From Cyclobacteriaceae bacterium (lineage in GTDB: Bacteria; Bacteroidota; Bacteroidia; Cytophagales; Cyclobacteriaceae), in NCBI GenBank assembly GCA_016787725.1, contig JAEUTZ010000025.1, positions 310,001 to 374,000 of the forward strand: a DNA stretch of 64,000 nucleotides, given 5' to 3'. Each line of letters opens with the position of its first letter. The stretch's first letter is position 1. A model generated the notes under the pieces. The model had not been told where the DNA came from. It did not search any database and was given only the letters and a program-made list of their open reading frames with translations. The position numbers were made by a program, and so were the translations under genes. Below are positions 44,280 through 53,769 of this stretch, piece by piece.

Positions 44280-45767
44280 TCAGAACTGAAAGTAGATAAA
44301 CGGTTGGATGTCGGAAGATTTGATCTGCATGACCAGAAAAATAAGCGTGCTCAACAGCAGGGCCTTCCCAGCCATTGGTAATTGTGTTACCCAAACCTGG
44401 GCATGCTGCTCCGTCTTCGCAGGAATGAAATGAAGTGCATAGCCAAGAATCATCAGAAAGACAACTTCTTTGTATCCCACAATAAAATCGTAGGCTACCT
44501 GCGGGGTGAAGTGATGAAGGATCTGATACAACATCTGCCCGGCTTCGTCCAGCGAAGGGGACCGGAAAAAGATCCAACAGAAACAAACAAAATGGAATGT
44601 GATAAAGATGCAGAGAAACGAATAAATGGAATGGCCGATCCGCCCTTTTGGATTCCATTGGAAATTCAGAGATGCGGCATATTTGTGAATGGCCAGGGCC
44701 AGGCCGTGTAATCCACCCCAAAGCATAAACCGCCAGGCAGCTCCGTGCCAGAGTCCGCCCAGGAGCATCGTAATCAGCAGGTTGATATACGTCCTTACTT
44801 TTCCTTTCCGATTGCCGCCCAGCGAAATGTAAAGATAATCCCGAAGCCAACTGGAAAGCGAGATGTGCCACCGTCTCCAGAATTCAGTAATGCTTTTGGA
44901 TTGGTACGGTGAATCAAAGTTAATATGAAAATGAAATCCCAGGAGCAAGGCAATTCCAATCGCCATATCCGAATACCCGGAGAAATCGCAATAGATTTGA
45001 AGGGCGTATCCATAAATCCCAAGAAGATTTTCAAATCCGGTATACAGCCCGGGTGCCTCAAAAACACGATCAACAAAATTTAGACTGATGTAGTTTGAAA
45101 TAATTGCTTTTTTAAACAGCCCGGTGCAAATCAGGTATACACCTCGCCCAAACATTTCCCCGGTTACAAACGTGGGCTTACTTAGCTGTGGCAGAAAGTC
45201 AGCCGCCCGTACAATCGGCCCGGCCACCAATTGTGGAAAGAAAGAAACAAAGAACGCGTAGTCCAGTATGTGCTTGACCGGAACCAATTTCTTTCGATAA
45301 ACATCAATTGTATAGCTCAGCGATTGGAATGTGAAGAAGGAAATCCCAACCGGTAAAAAGATATCAAACGGTTCGTACGTTACCCCGGCAGCCTGACTGA
45401 AGATTTGATGTAAAAAATTCGTGTATTTAAAATAGCCCAGCATTCCAAGATTGACCACCAGACTAACCGCCAGCAAACTGCTCCGTTTCCACGGGATGGA
45501 AGTTTGGTACATTAACCGGGCGAGAGAAAAATCTACGGTGGTGGTTACCAACAAAAGCAGGAAGTATAGACCACTCGACTTATAATAGAAATAGAGTGAA
45601 AAAATCGTAACAAAAAGCAATTTAGGGCGATGCGTTTTACTGAGTGGAATGTAAATCAACAAAAAGCCCAGAAAGAGAAACAGGAACAGACCGCTATTGA
45701 AGATCAATGGCTCCTGCGAATGGTAGCGAAACTGTTCGAGTAGTTTATGGATATCGAGACCGAACAT
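44280..45767 (-). CDS. MBOAT-family O-acyltransferase (AlgI-like)
   Basis: 495 residues with about 10-12 membrane helices. The signature DMAIGIALLLGFHFHINFDSPYQSKSITEFWRRWHISLSSWLRDYLYISLGGNRKG and the active-site His in GGLWHGAAWRFMLWGGLHG are clear. AlgI-type proteins pass acyl groups across the inner membrane to SGNH transferases. The start overlaps the upstream SGNH gene by 23 bp. Confidence 0.92.
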   Translation of the reverse strand: MFGLDIHKLLEQFRYHSQEPLIFNSGLFLFLFLGFLLIYIPLSKTHRPKLLFVTIFSLYFYYKSSGLYFLLLLVTTTVDFSLARLMYQTSIPWKRSSLLAVSLVVNLGMLGYFKYTNFLHQIFSQAAGVTYEPFDIFLPVGISFFTFQSLSYTIDVYRKKLVPVKHILDYAFFVSFFPQLVAGPIVRAADFLPQLSKPTFVTGEMFGRGVYLICTGLFKKAIISNYISLNFVDRVFEAPGLYTGFENLLGIYGYALQIYCDFSGYSDMAIGIALLLGFHFHINFDSPYQSKSITEFWRRWHISLSSWLRDYLYISLGGNRKGKVRTYINLLITMLLGGLWHGAAWRFMLWGGLHGLALAIHKYAASLNFQWNPKGRIGHSIYSFLCIFITFHFVCFCWIFFRSPSLDEAGQMLYQILHHFTPQVAYDFIVGYKEVVFLMILGYALHFIPAKTEQHAQVWVTQLPMAGKALLLSTLIFLVMQIKSSDIQPFIYFQF

Positions 45768-46983
45768 AATCGTGATAACCTTTTATGAGGGCATCATAGA
45801 AAAGAGAGCCTTGAAGTGCATAACCGGCTTTTGTAAAATGCACACCATCAGCTTGTAGCAGACTGTTATCCTTCCATACCTCAGCTGCATGTTTGCCGCC
45901 TCCTACGGTATATAAATCCCAATAGGCAATTCCCTTAGCATCCGCATAATCCAGAATCATCGTGCGAACAACTTCAACGCCTGGATTCCTTCGGGTCTTC
46001 TTTTTGTAAAAATCCATGGGTACGGTAAGCAGCAGCTGGACTTCCGGGTTGGCAGATTTTAAACGTTGTATAAAAACGTCTAATTGTTCGGTAAATGTTG
46101 GATCAACGTAGGGATGATCAATCGCTTCATTGGTGCCCAATGAAATAATAATCAGGGCAGGATCAAGGGCTGTGGTTTGTTCAACGAAAAGTTCCGCTTC
46201 CAGGAAATGTTTTAGTTTAGCCCCGTTGCCTCCCGTAGCATGATAGCGGATGCCGGATTTGCCATTTTCCAGAACCAATCCAAACAGCGTCAGGTGAGTT
46301 TGTTCATCCGTAGAGGCAGTCGTGGTAAGTTCAATCTGATTGACAAACTGCGGCAATTGAATCCGGCTTGTATTTTTTGATTCAACAGAATAAGGTCCGG
46401 CATACGCTAACGTGTTTCCAAGAGAATCTTTAATCTCCAGATTAAAACTACTAAAGTCTTTTTTATACAAGAGCATGATCCGATCAAAGGCATAAGAAAG
46501 TTCATCGGCCGGATGAGTTCGCAAAATCAGGTTGGCCCCAACGTGATTTGTCTGCAGGGTCATCGCCCCAACCCCGATGGGTAACGGATGGTTTCCATAA
46601 ATAATCCTGCTGGCATCCCAACGGGCAGAGGAAGAGGAATATAGCGTAGATGGTTCATTGGTCCGTCCCACACGTCCTGGAAAGACCAGACCACGGCCCG
46701 CATTCCCAAATTCACGTTGAAAGAGTTTTCGGGTGGTGCCTGTGAGATAGTCTGCCTGGATGTGAGAATCTCCGATGTGAAGAATGTTGACGATGGTCTC
46801 CTTTTTACTTTTTAGCTGATAAAGTAAATCGTAGAAAGGCGCAAGAGAAGCGGAATTGTGAATGCGATTATCCTCTTGTTTAATGAAGTCATACTGCACC
46901 GGATGGGAATACGAAACGGTATCCTGTGCCCGGGTAAGTTGCATTAACCCGCAAAAACTAAGGAGCAGGAGGTTTCTTATCAT
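45745..46983 (-). CDS. SGNH-family protein, probable acyltransferase partner of MBOAT
   Basis: 412 residues from ATG at 46983 (MIRNLLLLSFCGLMQLTRAQ, signal peptide). ILHIGDSHIQADYLTG carries the nucleophile, LGTNEA the conserved Asn region and LQADGVHFTKAGY the Asp/His. The 'GDSHIQ' form is typical of SGNH proteins beside MBOAT genes. Overlaps the neighbours by 26 bp upstream and 23 bp downstream. Confidence 0.82.
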   Translation of the reverse strand: MIRNLLLLSFCGLMQLTRAQDTVSYSHPVQYDFIKQEDNRIHNSASLAPFYDLLYQLKSKKETIVNILHIGDSHIQADYLTGTTRKLFQREFGNAGRGLVFPGRVGRTNEPSTLYSSSSARWDASRIIYGNHPLPIGVGAMTLQTNHVGANLILRTHPADELSYAFDRIMLLYKKDFSSFNLEIKDSLGNTLAYAGPYSVESKNTSRIQLPQFVNQIELTTTASTDEQTHLTLFGLVLENGKSGIRYHATGGNGAKLKHFLEAELFVEQTTALDPALIIISLGTNEAIDHPYVDPTFTEQLDVFIQRLKSANPEVQLLLTVPMDFYKKKTRRNPGVEVVRTMILDYADAKGIAYWDLYTVGGGKHAAEVWKDNSLLQADGVHFTKAGYALQGSLFYDALIKGYHDYVRSRYP

Positions 46984-48337
46984 AACGGGTTCGTTCAAAC
47001 AAAAGGGCATCGGCTAACTTCCTGGCAATCCTATCGCCACCGCGAAAGGTAAGATGTGTAAAGTCTTTGGCTGCCAATGGTGGTTGTGCGGAGACATAGT
47101 CAATGATGCTATTCGCGCCACCCATGGCTTCAAATAAATCCCAAAATGCAATCTGACTGCGCTTCGCAATTTTCCGTTGGGTATCGCGCATGCGCATGAT
47201 GGCCGGAATGGTTTGGATTTTACCATCCCTGTTCCCGGCCCGGTCGCTGATCCCAATCAAAACAATACCCGCTTCCGGAAAAATTGTTTTTAAATGACTA
47301 ATGGTTTTCACCATTTTTGATTCGTACCAAAGGTAATCCATGCTGTCTTTTTCGGTAACAATATTCAATCCGTATTGCAGCAGAATCAACGTATAGCGTT
47401 GATGTTCGTTAAATTCCTTCATAAAATCTTCATCCAGACTGGACAGGGCCATCCCGGAATTACCACGCATGGCGAAATTGTCAATATATATTCCGGTGCC
47501 CTCTTCAAAACTTATACCATAGCCAACGATGGAATCGGGCTCCGGAAATTGGACTTTAATTGATTTCGTATTTTCTTCTTCAAACGTAACAACCTGGAGA
47601 TGTTCCGAGGGATAGAGTTCCTGGAGATGCGTTATGGTGTCGTTAACCTGATACATTAATGTAGACCCTGCCGCGCTTCTATAAAACAACCGAACACGAT
47701 CGAACCGATAAGGGCGTTGTTTACGACCTGGTTTGTAACCCACCTCATTGTTATGCCGGGGTATAAACGCATATCCGGAAATACCCAATGGCTCCGTGGT
47801 TTTTTGTTTGCTCACCAACGAGTACGTATTCCAATTCTCAAATGTGTGTTGAATGGATATCCGGTACTGAGGCACCTCGGTGGCAAGCGGAACAAATCCA
47901 ACACCCCGCCCTCCATAAAGTAGCTGCAGGGTGTCGCGTAAACTTCCGGAGACGATGTCGCCTTCAATAAAGGAGTCTCCATAAAAGGCAATCCGAACAG
48001 GGCCCTCGTTTTTCCGAATCGCTTGAAATAAGGGGCGAAGACTTTTTTTTCCGGGGCTGTAATCTTCCAGACAAGTCAGCCCTGCGGGACACGGATAAGT
48101 TGTTGATGAGGCTTGAACCTGGAGCGTGTCAGTTGGTGCAGCACCGGGCACGGTATCTGGAGCGGGTAGGGAAGTTGTACCTGAGTCAGGGTCTATCCTT
48201 CGGATGTCAGTGAGCATGTCCACTTTTCTTAATGAGATCGGACCCAGGGTGACCGATGGCAGCAATGAGGTAAGGAAAAGCGCTCCTAGAATCGACAACA
48301 GCAGCCAAAGGGATTGCGTCAACTGGTTTTTAGGCAT
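46958..48337 (-). CDS. Second SGNH-family protein of the acylation operon
   Basis: 459 residues with an N-terminal membrane anchor (LWLLLSILGALFLTSLLPS) and a Pro/Thr-rich linker. IAFYGDSFIEGDIVSG is the nucleophile block; the distal block DFTHLTFRGG fits a catalytic Asp/His. LQYGLNIV replaces the usual GxND block. It is the first gene of a three-gene unit with the second SGNH and MBOAT genes. Probably transfers or removes acyl groups on a surface polymer. Confidence 0.78.
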   Translation of the reverse strand: MPKNQLTQSLWLLLSILGALFLTSLLPSVTLGPISLRKVDMLTDIRRIDPDSGTTSLPAPDTVPGAAPTDTLQVQASSTTYPCPAGLTCLEDYSPGKKSLRPLFQAIRKNEGPVRIAFYGDSFIEGDIVSGSLRDTLQLLYGGRGVGFVPLATEVPQYRISIQHTFENWNTYSLVSKQKTTEPLGISGYAFIPRHNNEVGYKPGRKQRPYRFDRVRLFYRSAAGSTLMYQVNDTITHLQELYPSEHLQVVTFEEENTKSIKVQFPEPDSIVGYGISFEEGTGIYIDNFAMRGNSGMALSSLDEDFMKEFNEHQRYTLILLQYGLNIVTEKDSMDYLWYESKMVKTISHLKTIFPEAGIVLIGISDRAGNRDGKIQTIPAIMRMRDTQRKIAKRSQIAFWDLFEAMGGANSIIDYVSAQPPLAAKDFTHLTFRGGDRIARKLADALLFERTRYDKKPPAP

Positions 48338-48391
48338 GCGTACCTATTGTGATATCAAGTATAAGCAGGTTCTTCGTTAAAAGAAAGCGTG

Positions 48392-49159
48392 CTATATGTA
48401 TCCGCTTACTTTGTAGGCAATCATTCCTACCCATTCGCGAATCAATGTACTCCAGATATGAAGGGCTTCAATTTTGGGGATGAACAATACATCCGGTGTG
48501 AATTTTCGTTCGTGATGTAAGAAGTCAACACTAAATGTAGGCGTGGGCCAACCCACTTTCTTGAAACAAGCGCGGGATCTTCGCATGTGAAAAGCCGAAG
48601 TGATGAGCAGACAATCATCTGGCGTATAAGACTCTTGCAACAGGTGTCTGACCGCCTTGGCAGATTCATGTGTATTGCGCGATTGATTTTCGATGAGGAT
48701 ATCCTGGGCGGGTACACCCATCAGCAGTAACACATCAGAAATTTCATCCGCCTCTTGTCTCGTTCGCTCCGTCAACATCCCGCTGCCACCGGAAATGAGT
48801 ATTTTCTTGATGATGCCCAGTTTATAGAGTTGTAACGAATGCGTAACCCGGTCGGCACCCCGTTGAAAATAAATCCGGTCATCCGGTGTCATGTTTCCTT
48901 TGGTAACTCCGGTTAATAAAATTCCAACCTCGTAGGTGCGTGGGATGTCCGCATAGGGAGTGGCCGGCAATTCCCAGATACGCACCACTTCGTTGCTTAA
49001 AAAGTCATTGGAGAACAGCAGCAAGAGTGCAAGGCCGGTTTTATAAAGCCTCTTTTTCCAGGTGGCGGATTTAATGAACAAGCCAACTAGCATCAGGAGG
49101 CAGATGATCACCAGGGGCATGGTGAGATAATTCAGCGTTTTAGAAAGAAAGAAAAACAT
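48392..49159 (-). CDS. YdcF/ElyC-like DUF218 membrane protein
   Basis: 255 residues. Two N-terminal helices (LTMPLVIICLLMLVGLF; TGLALLLLFSNDFLS) precede a DUF218 domain: GILLTGVTKGN, ILISGGSGMLTERTRQEADE, ENQSRNTHESAKAV, LITSAFHMRRSRACF. ElyC/SanA relatives affect cell-envelope precursor metabolism. It starts 2 bp after the ABCG-like gene and is followed after 54 bp by the acylation unit. Confidence 0.85.
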   Translation of the reverse strand: MFFFLSKTLNYLTMPLVIICLLMLVGLFIKSATWKKRLYKTGLALLLLFSNDFLSNEVVRIWELPATPYADIPRTYEVGILLTGVTKGNMTPDDRIYFQRGADRVTHSLQLYKLGIIKKILISGGSGMLTERTRQEADEISDVLLLMGVPAQDILIENQSRNTHESAKAVRHLLQESYTPDDCLLITSAFHMRRSRACFKKVGWPTPTFSVDFLHHERKFTPDVLFIPKIEALHIWSTLIREWVGMIAYKVSGYI

Positions 49160-49161
49160 GT

Positions 49162-52100
49162 TTACATCCGCTTCGGGAGCGGGCTGGTAATGTTTCCTAG
49201 ACCTTCGATTATTTTACGTAACACTTCCCAATACAAGGTTAAGGCGAGCAGGAGGGTCATCGACCAGATCACGCCCAGGTTGAAATAGAACGTATCAATA
49301 TTCCGGTTTAGAAAATGTTTGGCCGGCATATAGAATTGCGCATCAAAATCGACCCAGTGTTCAGGATCCGGATCTTTGTAAATGGGAAAAATTTTCTGAA
49401 TCAACTTGCCATCCTTTTCAATAATCCGGTTCGACTCCACCGTATTCTTCACCAGGTCGGTAATGGACTCGTTTTGGTAGCTGGTGCGGAACGCCTCAAA
49501 CTCTTTTTCTTTTTCTAGCGTATTGGTCATGTGGGTGATCCTTTGGTCTTTCTCACGATCGGCTTTATTATACCGGTTGATGTAGAATTGTTTGAGGGCA
49601 TCCAGAAAATGAGCCGTCTCCGCATAGGCGGAAGAATCAAAAAGGTCGGGGGTATATTTATCAAGGGTGGTAAAATTCTTCTTTCCGACAAAATCCAGTT
49701 CTTCGCGGATCTCCCGGCCTAACAGAGCAAAGTCTTCCACTACTTTTTTCCGGATTTCCGGATTGGAATTCTTATAATTCAGATTGATAAAATCCAACTT
49801 GGTTTCAAGAGTCGGGATAAAGTAAATCTTTTTGTAATCGGCATCGGCCATGATTTTATCTTCGGCATAAAACATTTTTTCAAAGGCATTGTCTTTGTAT
49901 TGAGCAACCATGCTCGCTTCAAAGGCCCACCGGCTCGCCATTAAGTCACCAACCAAAGGCACGGTGGCCGTATTGCCAATGACAGGATTCAGTTTATCAA
50001 ACTTTACTACCACCCCACTCAGTATCAGTTGGGGAATCAGTAAAATGGGTATTAAAATATAAATGGTGACAGCCGAATTGAAAGCCGATGAAATATTAAG
50101 TCCGAGCAGGTTGGCAAAACAGGAAGTAGTAAACAGAATGGCCCAATAGATGAAATACATCCCTTTAATTTCCAGCAAGGTATTTCCGACCGCTACGAAC
50201 AAAGCCGTTTGAATAGCGGAAATCAGGAAGAGAATCCCCACTTTCGAAATGATATAACTGCTGTGGTTAAGGTGCAGGAATTTTTCACGCTTCAGAATTT
50301 TGCGGTCCCGGATGATTTCCTCGGCACTAACCGTGAGCCCCATAAAGAGGGCCACAATCACACTCATGAACAGGTAAGCGGGCATGTTCAGGTTTTTACT
50401 AAACACATACACGTCATTATAGGGGTCATCCGGATTATAGTACCGAACGATAAAGGCAAGGATAAAAGCCAACAACGGAGCTTCCAGCAAATTGATAACA
50501 AGGTATTGTGTGTTGCTGAGTTTGGCCAGAATGTCTCGTTGACCAAACAAGGTAATTTGTTTGAGCCACGAAGGAATCCGTAACGTGGAATGCGGAGCAT
50601 CATGGGCAGTGGCCACTTCATACACTTTTATTTTTTCCCGGTATTGCTGATTCCATTGCTCAGGGGAAAACTTTCGCTCATCGGTGAAGTTGCCATACTC
50701 ATTGATTACCTTGGTCTCAATGATATTGAATATTTGTTCGGGGTTAACGTTCCCGCAGGTAATGCATTCTCCTTCTTCGCTGTTTACAAGATTGATGTTT
50801 CGCTTGAAGTAAGTGATGGCATCGACCGGGTTTCCATAGTAAATCTGGTATCCGCCTGTGTCTAAAATCACCAGCTTGTCAAACATCTTAAAGATGTCAG
50901 AGGAAGGCTGATGGATAACTGCAAAAACAAGTTTTCCTTTCAGCGAAAGTTCTTTCAGTAAATCAATAATGTTTTCTGAATCGCGTGAAGATAAACCCGA
51001 AGTGGGCTCATCAACGAAAAGTACTGCCGGTTCCCGCAGCAATTCCAACCCAATGTTCAACCGTTTGCGCTGCCCACCGCTGATGGTTTTGCGCAAAGGC
51101 GACCCTACTTTTAGATCTTTGGTCTCGGTAAGACCCAGGTCATTGAGAGTTTTTAATACCAGGAAATCAATTTCTTCTTCGTTGAGATGGCTAAAGCAAA
51201 GTTTTGCTGCAAAGTAGAGGTTCTGATAAACGGTAAGATCCTCTATAAGCAAGTCGTCCTGGGGAACAAATCCGATAACACCCTCAACCTGGTCGGGGTG
51301 TTGGTAGATATCAATGCCATTAATCAACACCTGTCCATGCGAGGGTTTCTCCGTTCCATTCAGCACATGCAGCAACGTTGACTTACCGGCACCACTGGCA
51401 CCCATCAGGGCAACCAGGTTTCCGGATTGTTCGGCAATGTCAACTTCCCGCAGTCCTAACCGGCCATTTTTAAAAACATAAGAAATTTTCCGGGCTTCAA
51501 AACTGGTTCGGGTTGTTTTACTCCCTTTTTTAAACAATGCCAAAATTTCACCATAGTATACCGGGTCAATGGCATCCCAGCGCATGGTACTTCCCGTACC
51601 GAGCACGATGATGTTTTTTCTTTTTTGGGGAACACCATTCAGGTACACATCGCTCTGTCCGAGATATTTAAAGAAAAAGGAATCGGTTTTTGGTAGATAA
51701 AGAACGGAAATGAAGCCATCCAGACCTTCGCGGAAGAGGTGCTTTGCCTTTTCAGGGCCGTTCGGATTCGAATCGATGATAAGCATGTTCTCATGATCGG
51801 CATCTTCCCGGTTTTTAGCCAACACGTATTTCTTAATAATTTCAAGATCATCGGCCGGGATGTTCAACGATTCACTGATGGCCCGGCCTAAAACTTTTTC
51901 CCGCTCGGAGATTGTACCATCGGCAAGGATCACGCTCATCAACTCAAGGATGATCACCACTTTTTGTTTTTGCGCTACCTCCTGATTGATGGAATTGCAA
52001 ATTTCCTGAATGCTTTCCAATTCCTGTTGGGCGCTCAATTTGGATGACATTTCTACAGCGTACTCATCAAAGAGCTGCAAATGAGTTTGGGTCGCTTTCT

Positions 52101-52218
52101 GACTGAGGTGGTCGGACAAAAACACCTGAATGTATTCGCGTTCCTGTTTGGTAATCAGGTCTTCTTTGGCAACTAAAGCAAATAGCCGCATGATGGCGTC
52201 CAGTACAGGTTCACTCAT
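49162..52218 (-). CDS. ABCG-type transporter with N-terminal TerB-like domain
   Basis: 1018 residues. Residues 1-145 resemble a TerB domain (DAIMRLFALVAKEDLITKQEREYI; VILADGTISEREKVLGRAI). A linker follows with FHA-like features (SDVYLNGVPQKRKNIIVLGTGSTMRW). The ATPase has Walker A GASGAGKST, signature ISGGQRKRLNIGLELL and Walker B VLFVDEPTSGLSS, then an ABC2-type membrane domain with a ~230-residue charged insertion (about 745-975) before the last helix. The half-transporter architecture is the ABCG/White type, probably dimeric. Substrate unknown. Confidence 0.85.
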   Translation of the reverse strand: MSEPVLDAIMRLFALVAKEDLITKQEREYIQVFLSDHLSQKATQTHLQLFDEYAVEMSSKLSAQQELESIQEICNSINQEVAQKQKVVIILELMSVILADGTISEREKVLGRAISESLNIPADDLEIIKKYVLAKNREDADHENMLIIDSNPNGPEKAKHLFREGLDGFISVLYLPKTDSFFFKYLGQSDVYLNGVPQKRKNIIVLGTGSTMRWDAIDPVYYGEILALFKKGSKTTRTSFEARKISYVFKNGRLGLREVDIAEQSGNLVALMGASGAGKSTLLHVLNGTEKPSHGQVLINGIDIYQHPDQVEGVIGFVPQDDLLIEDLTVYQNLYFAAKLCFSHLNEEEIDFLVLKTLNDLGLTETKDLKVGSPLRKTISGGQRKRLNIGLELLREPAVLFVDEPTSGLSSRDSENIIDLLKELSLKGKLVFAVIHQPSSDIFKMFDKLVILDTGGYQIYYGNPVDAITYFKRNINLVNSEEGECITCGNVNPEQIFNIIETKVINEYGNFTDERKFSPEQWNQQYREKIKVYEVATAHDAPHSTLRIPSWLKQITLFGQRDILAKLSNTQYLVINLLEAPLLAFILAFIVRYYNPDDPYNDVYVFSKNLNMPAYLFMSVIVALFMGLTVSAEEIIRDRKILKREKFLHLNHSSYIISKVGILFLISAIQTALFVAVGNTLLEIKGMYFIYWAILFTTSCFANLLGLNISSAFNSAVTIYILIPILLIPQLILSGVVVKFDKLNPVIGNTATVPLVGDLMASRWAFEASMVAQYKDNAFEKMFYAEDKIMADADYKKIYFIPTLETKLDFINLNYKNSNPEIRKKVVEDFALLGREIREELDFVGKKNFTTLDKYTPDLFDSSAYAETAHFLDALKQFYINRYNKADREKDQRITHMTNTLEKEKEFEAFRTSYQNESITDLVKNTVESNRIIEKDGKLIQKIFPIYKDPDPEHWVDFDAQFYMPAKHFLNRNIDTFYFNLGVIWSMTLLLALTLYWEVLRKIIEGLGNITSPLPKRM

Positions 52219-52272
52219 AAGTCAGTAGAATTAATAGCGTTTTTAAAGATACAAAAGAATGGTGCTGAAAAT

Positions 52273-52305
52273 AAAAAGGGATTAACCAGAGGCTAATCCC
52301 TTTTT
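52273..52305. terminator. Bidirectional-looking terminator
   Basis: AAAAAGGGATTA (273-284) and TAATCCCTTTTT (294-305) form a 12-bp stem with a 9-nt loop. On the minus strand it ends the lipoprotein gene and separates it from the ABCG-like operon. Confidence 0.85.
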
Positions 52306-52322
52306 ATTTAAAATTGAGTTAT

Positions 52323-53213
52323 CTATTCAACAATGGAGGTTCTCATTTTTTCCACCACCTTGGTTATTTCTTCAAGATTCTTGTCAGACAGCACCAGATC
52401 AGACCGGTTGTTTTTGATTTGCTCTTCGATGTTCAACGCCCGGTAGCTGGCTTGCAAAGAAGTTAAGTCGGTGGCCAGGGAAGTTAACAATTCATCTTTT
52501 TCAAGGGTGTTGATCATGTTCAACAATTCATCTACCGACAGTTCTTGCTGCAGAATTACTCGCATCAACGGAGTTAATACCAGGTTTCTGGAGTCTTCCG
52601 GAAGAATATCCTTGGGATAACTTTTGATTAGGCCGGTAGAGATGTATAACCCTTCAACAAAACTTCCGGTTAATAATAAGGCGGCTAACTTGGTACGGCT
52701 TTCATCTTTCAAATACTTCTCGCTGCTTAAAATGGCCCGGTTAAGAATATTTGCCAGGGAATCTTTATTGGCAATGTTTTGCTCAAAGCGCTGCAGAACA
52801 TCCATGTTAAAAGACCCAATAACTCCTAAATTGTCGGCAAGTTTCTTGGCAGCATCGAGGTAATCAATGGCCTCTTGAGTCTTGTCATAGGAACTCAAAT
52901 ACCCGATGTCGGCTGCATAAATGCCCAAATTGAGGGCTGCTTTGTCGTTTCTGGAAAAGTATTTATCAACTTTTTTGCGGTCGTTGAGCAGACTCTGATT
53001 GTACTCGGCCCCGGTCATTTGAATCAAATAGGGGATTTCGGTGGGTGGGGGAAGGTTCCCAATCACAGTCTCAACCTGTTCCTTGAGAGATTGTTCCGCT
53101 TGATCAAATTCTTCGGCATTGTTTTGGTTTTCTTTAGAACCACCACAGGACCATAGGCCCGTTAAAGCTGCCACTGTAATCAAAAAAGCAGGAATAAGAC
53201 GAATAAATTTCAT
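52323..53213 (-). CDS. Helical lipoprotein of unknown function
   Basis: 296 residues. Lipobox LWSC within MKFIRLIPAFLITVAALTGLWSCGG. The mature part is acidic and helical (AALNLGIYAADIGYLSSYDKTQEAIDYLDAAKKLADNLG) with a hydrophobic patch near the middle. I recognise no family motif. Single transcription unit bounded by a strong terminator. Confidence 0.72.
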   Translation of the reverse strand: MKFIRLIPAFLITVAALTGLWSCGGSKENQNNAEEFDQAEQSLKEQVETVIGNLPPPTEIPYLIQMTGAEYNQSLLNDRKKVDKYFSRNDKAALNLGIYAADIGYLSSYDKTQEAIDYLDAAKKLADNLGVIGSFNMDVLQRFEQNIANKDSLANILNRAILSSEKYLKDESRTKLAALLLTGSFVEGLYISTGLIKSYPKDILPEDSRNLVLTPLMRVILQQELSVDELLNMINTLEKDELLTSLATDLTSLQASYRALNIEEQIKNNRSDLVLSDKNLEEITKVVEKMRTSIVE

Positions 53214-53349
53214 GGGTTAATGGTTTAGCCTTCAATTTTAGCACATTTTTCGTATCCGGTAAAACCGTTTGGCCTTTATTTTAGCCGGAAACCGGACTTA
53301 CCGCAACCTTCTGAAAACAAACCCGTTCGATTACAGGTTTAATAGTCTG

Positions 53350-53769
53350 ATGACCAGCCATTATCCCATCCAAACAGCCATTGTAGTTGATGACAACGAG
53401 GTGGACTTATTTATCCAAAAGCGGTTCATTGAAATGAGCCACTTTGCGAACAAGATTATCACCTTCAGTTCTCCAGGTCAGGCGTTGGCCGCAATTCAAT
53501 CCGACCCCAATCAACCTCCGGGTGTCATTTTCCTAGACCTGAATATGCCCGTGATCAATGGGTTCGAATTTTTAGAGGCCTTGCAACTGAATTCCTCCAC
53601 CGGGCTCGATCAACTCAAGGTGGTCATTCTCACCTCCTCAAACAATCAGGTCGATTATGAAAGGGCACACGCTTATAAAAATGTGATTGGGTTTATCTCC
53701 AAACCACTCACACAGCAGCGGTTGGATGAATTGGTTAAACGGATTAAGCCTGATGTTGATATGGAGTAG
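53350..53769 (+). CDS. Single-domain response regulator
   Basis: 139 residues from ATG at 53350 (MTSHYPIQTAIVVDDNEVD). Acidic pocket Asp14-Asp15, phosphoacceptor Asp63 in FLDLNMP, a Thr/Ser in VVILTSS and Lys in SKPL complete a CheY-like receiver. No output domain. A longer reading from 53269 is not supported. No histidine kinase lies in the window. The 3' end overlaps the convergent DUF5690 gene by 26 bp. Confidence 0.92.
   Translation: MTSHYPIQTAIVVDDNEVDLFIQKRFIEMSHFANKIITFSSPGQALAAIQSDPNQPPGVIFLDLNMPVINGFEFLEALQLNSSTGLDQLKVVILTSSNNQVDYERAHAYKNVIGFISKPLTQQRLDELVKRIKPDVDME

Noticed and set aside
44272-44871. 199-codon minus-strand ORF in another frame of the MBOAT gene
   Set aside because: Overlaps the MBOAT active-site region in a different frame; the MBOAT frame has the family signature.
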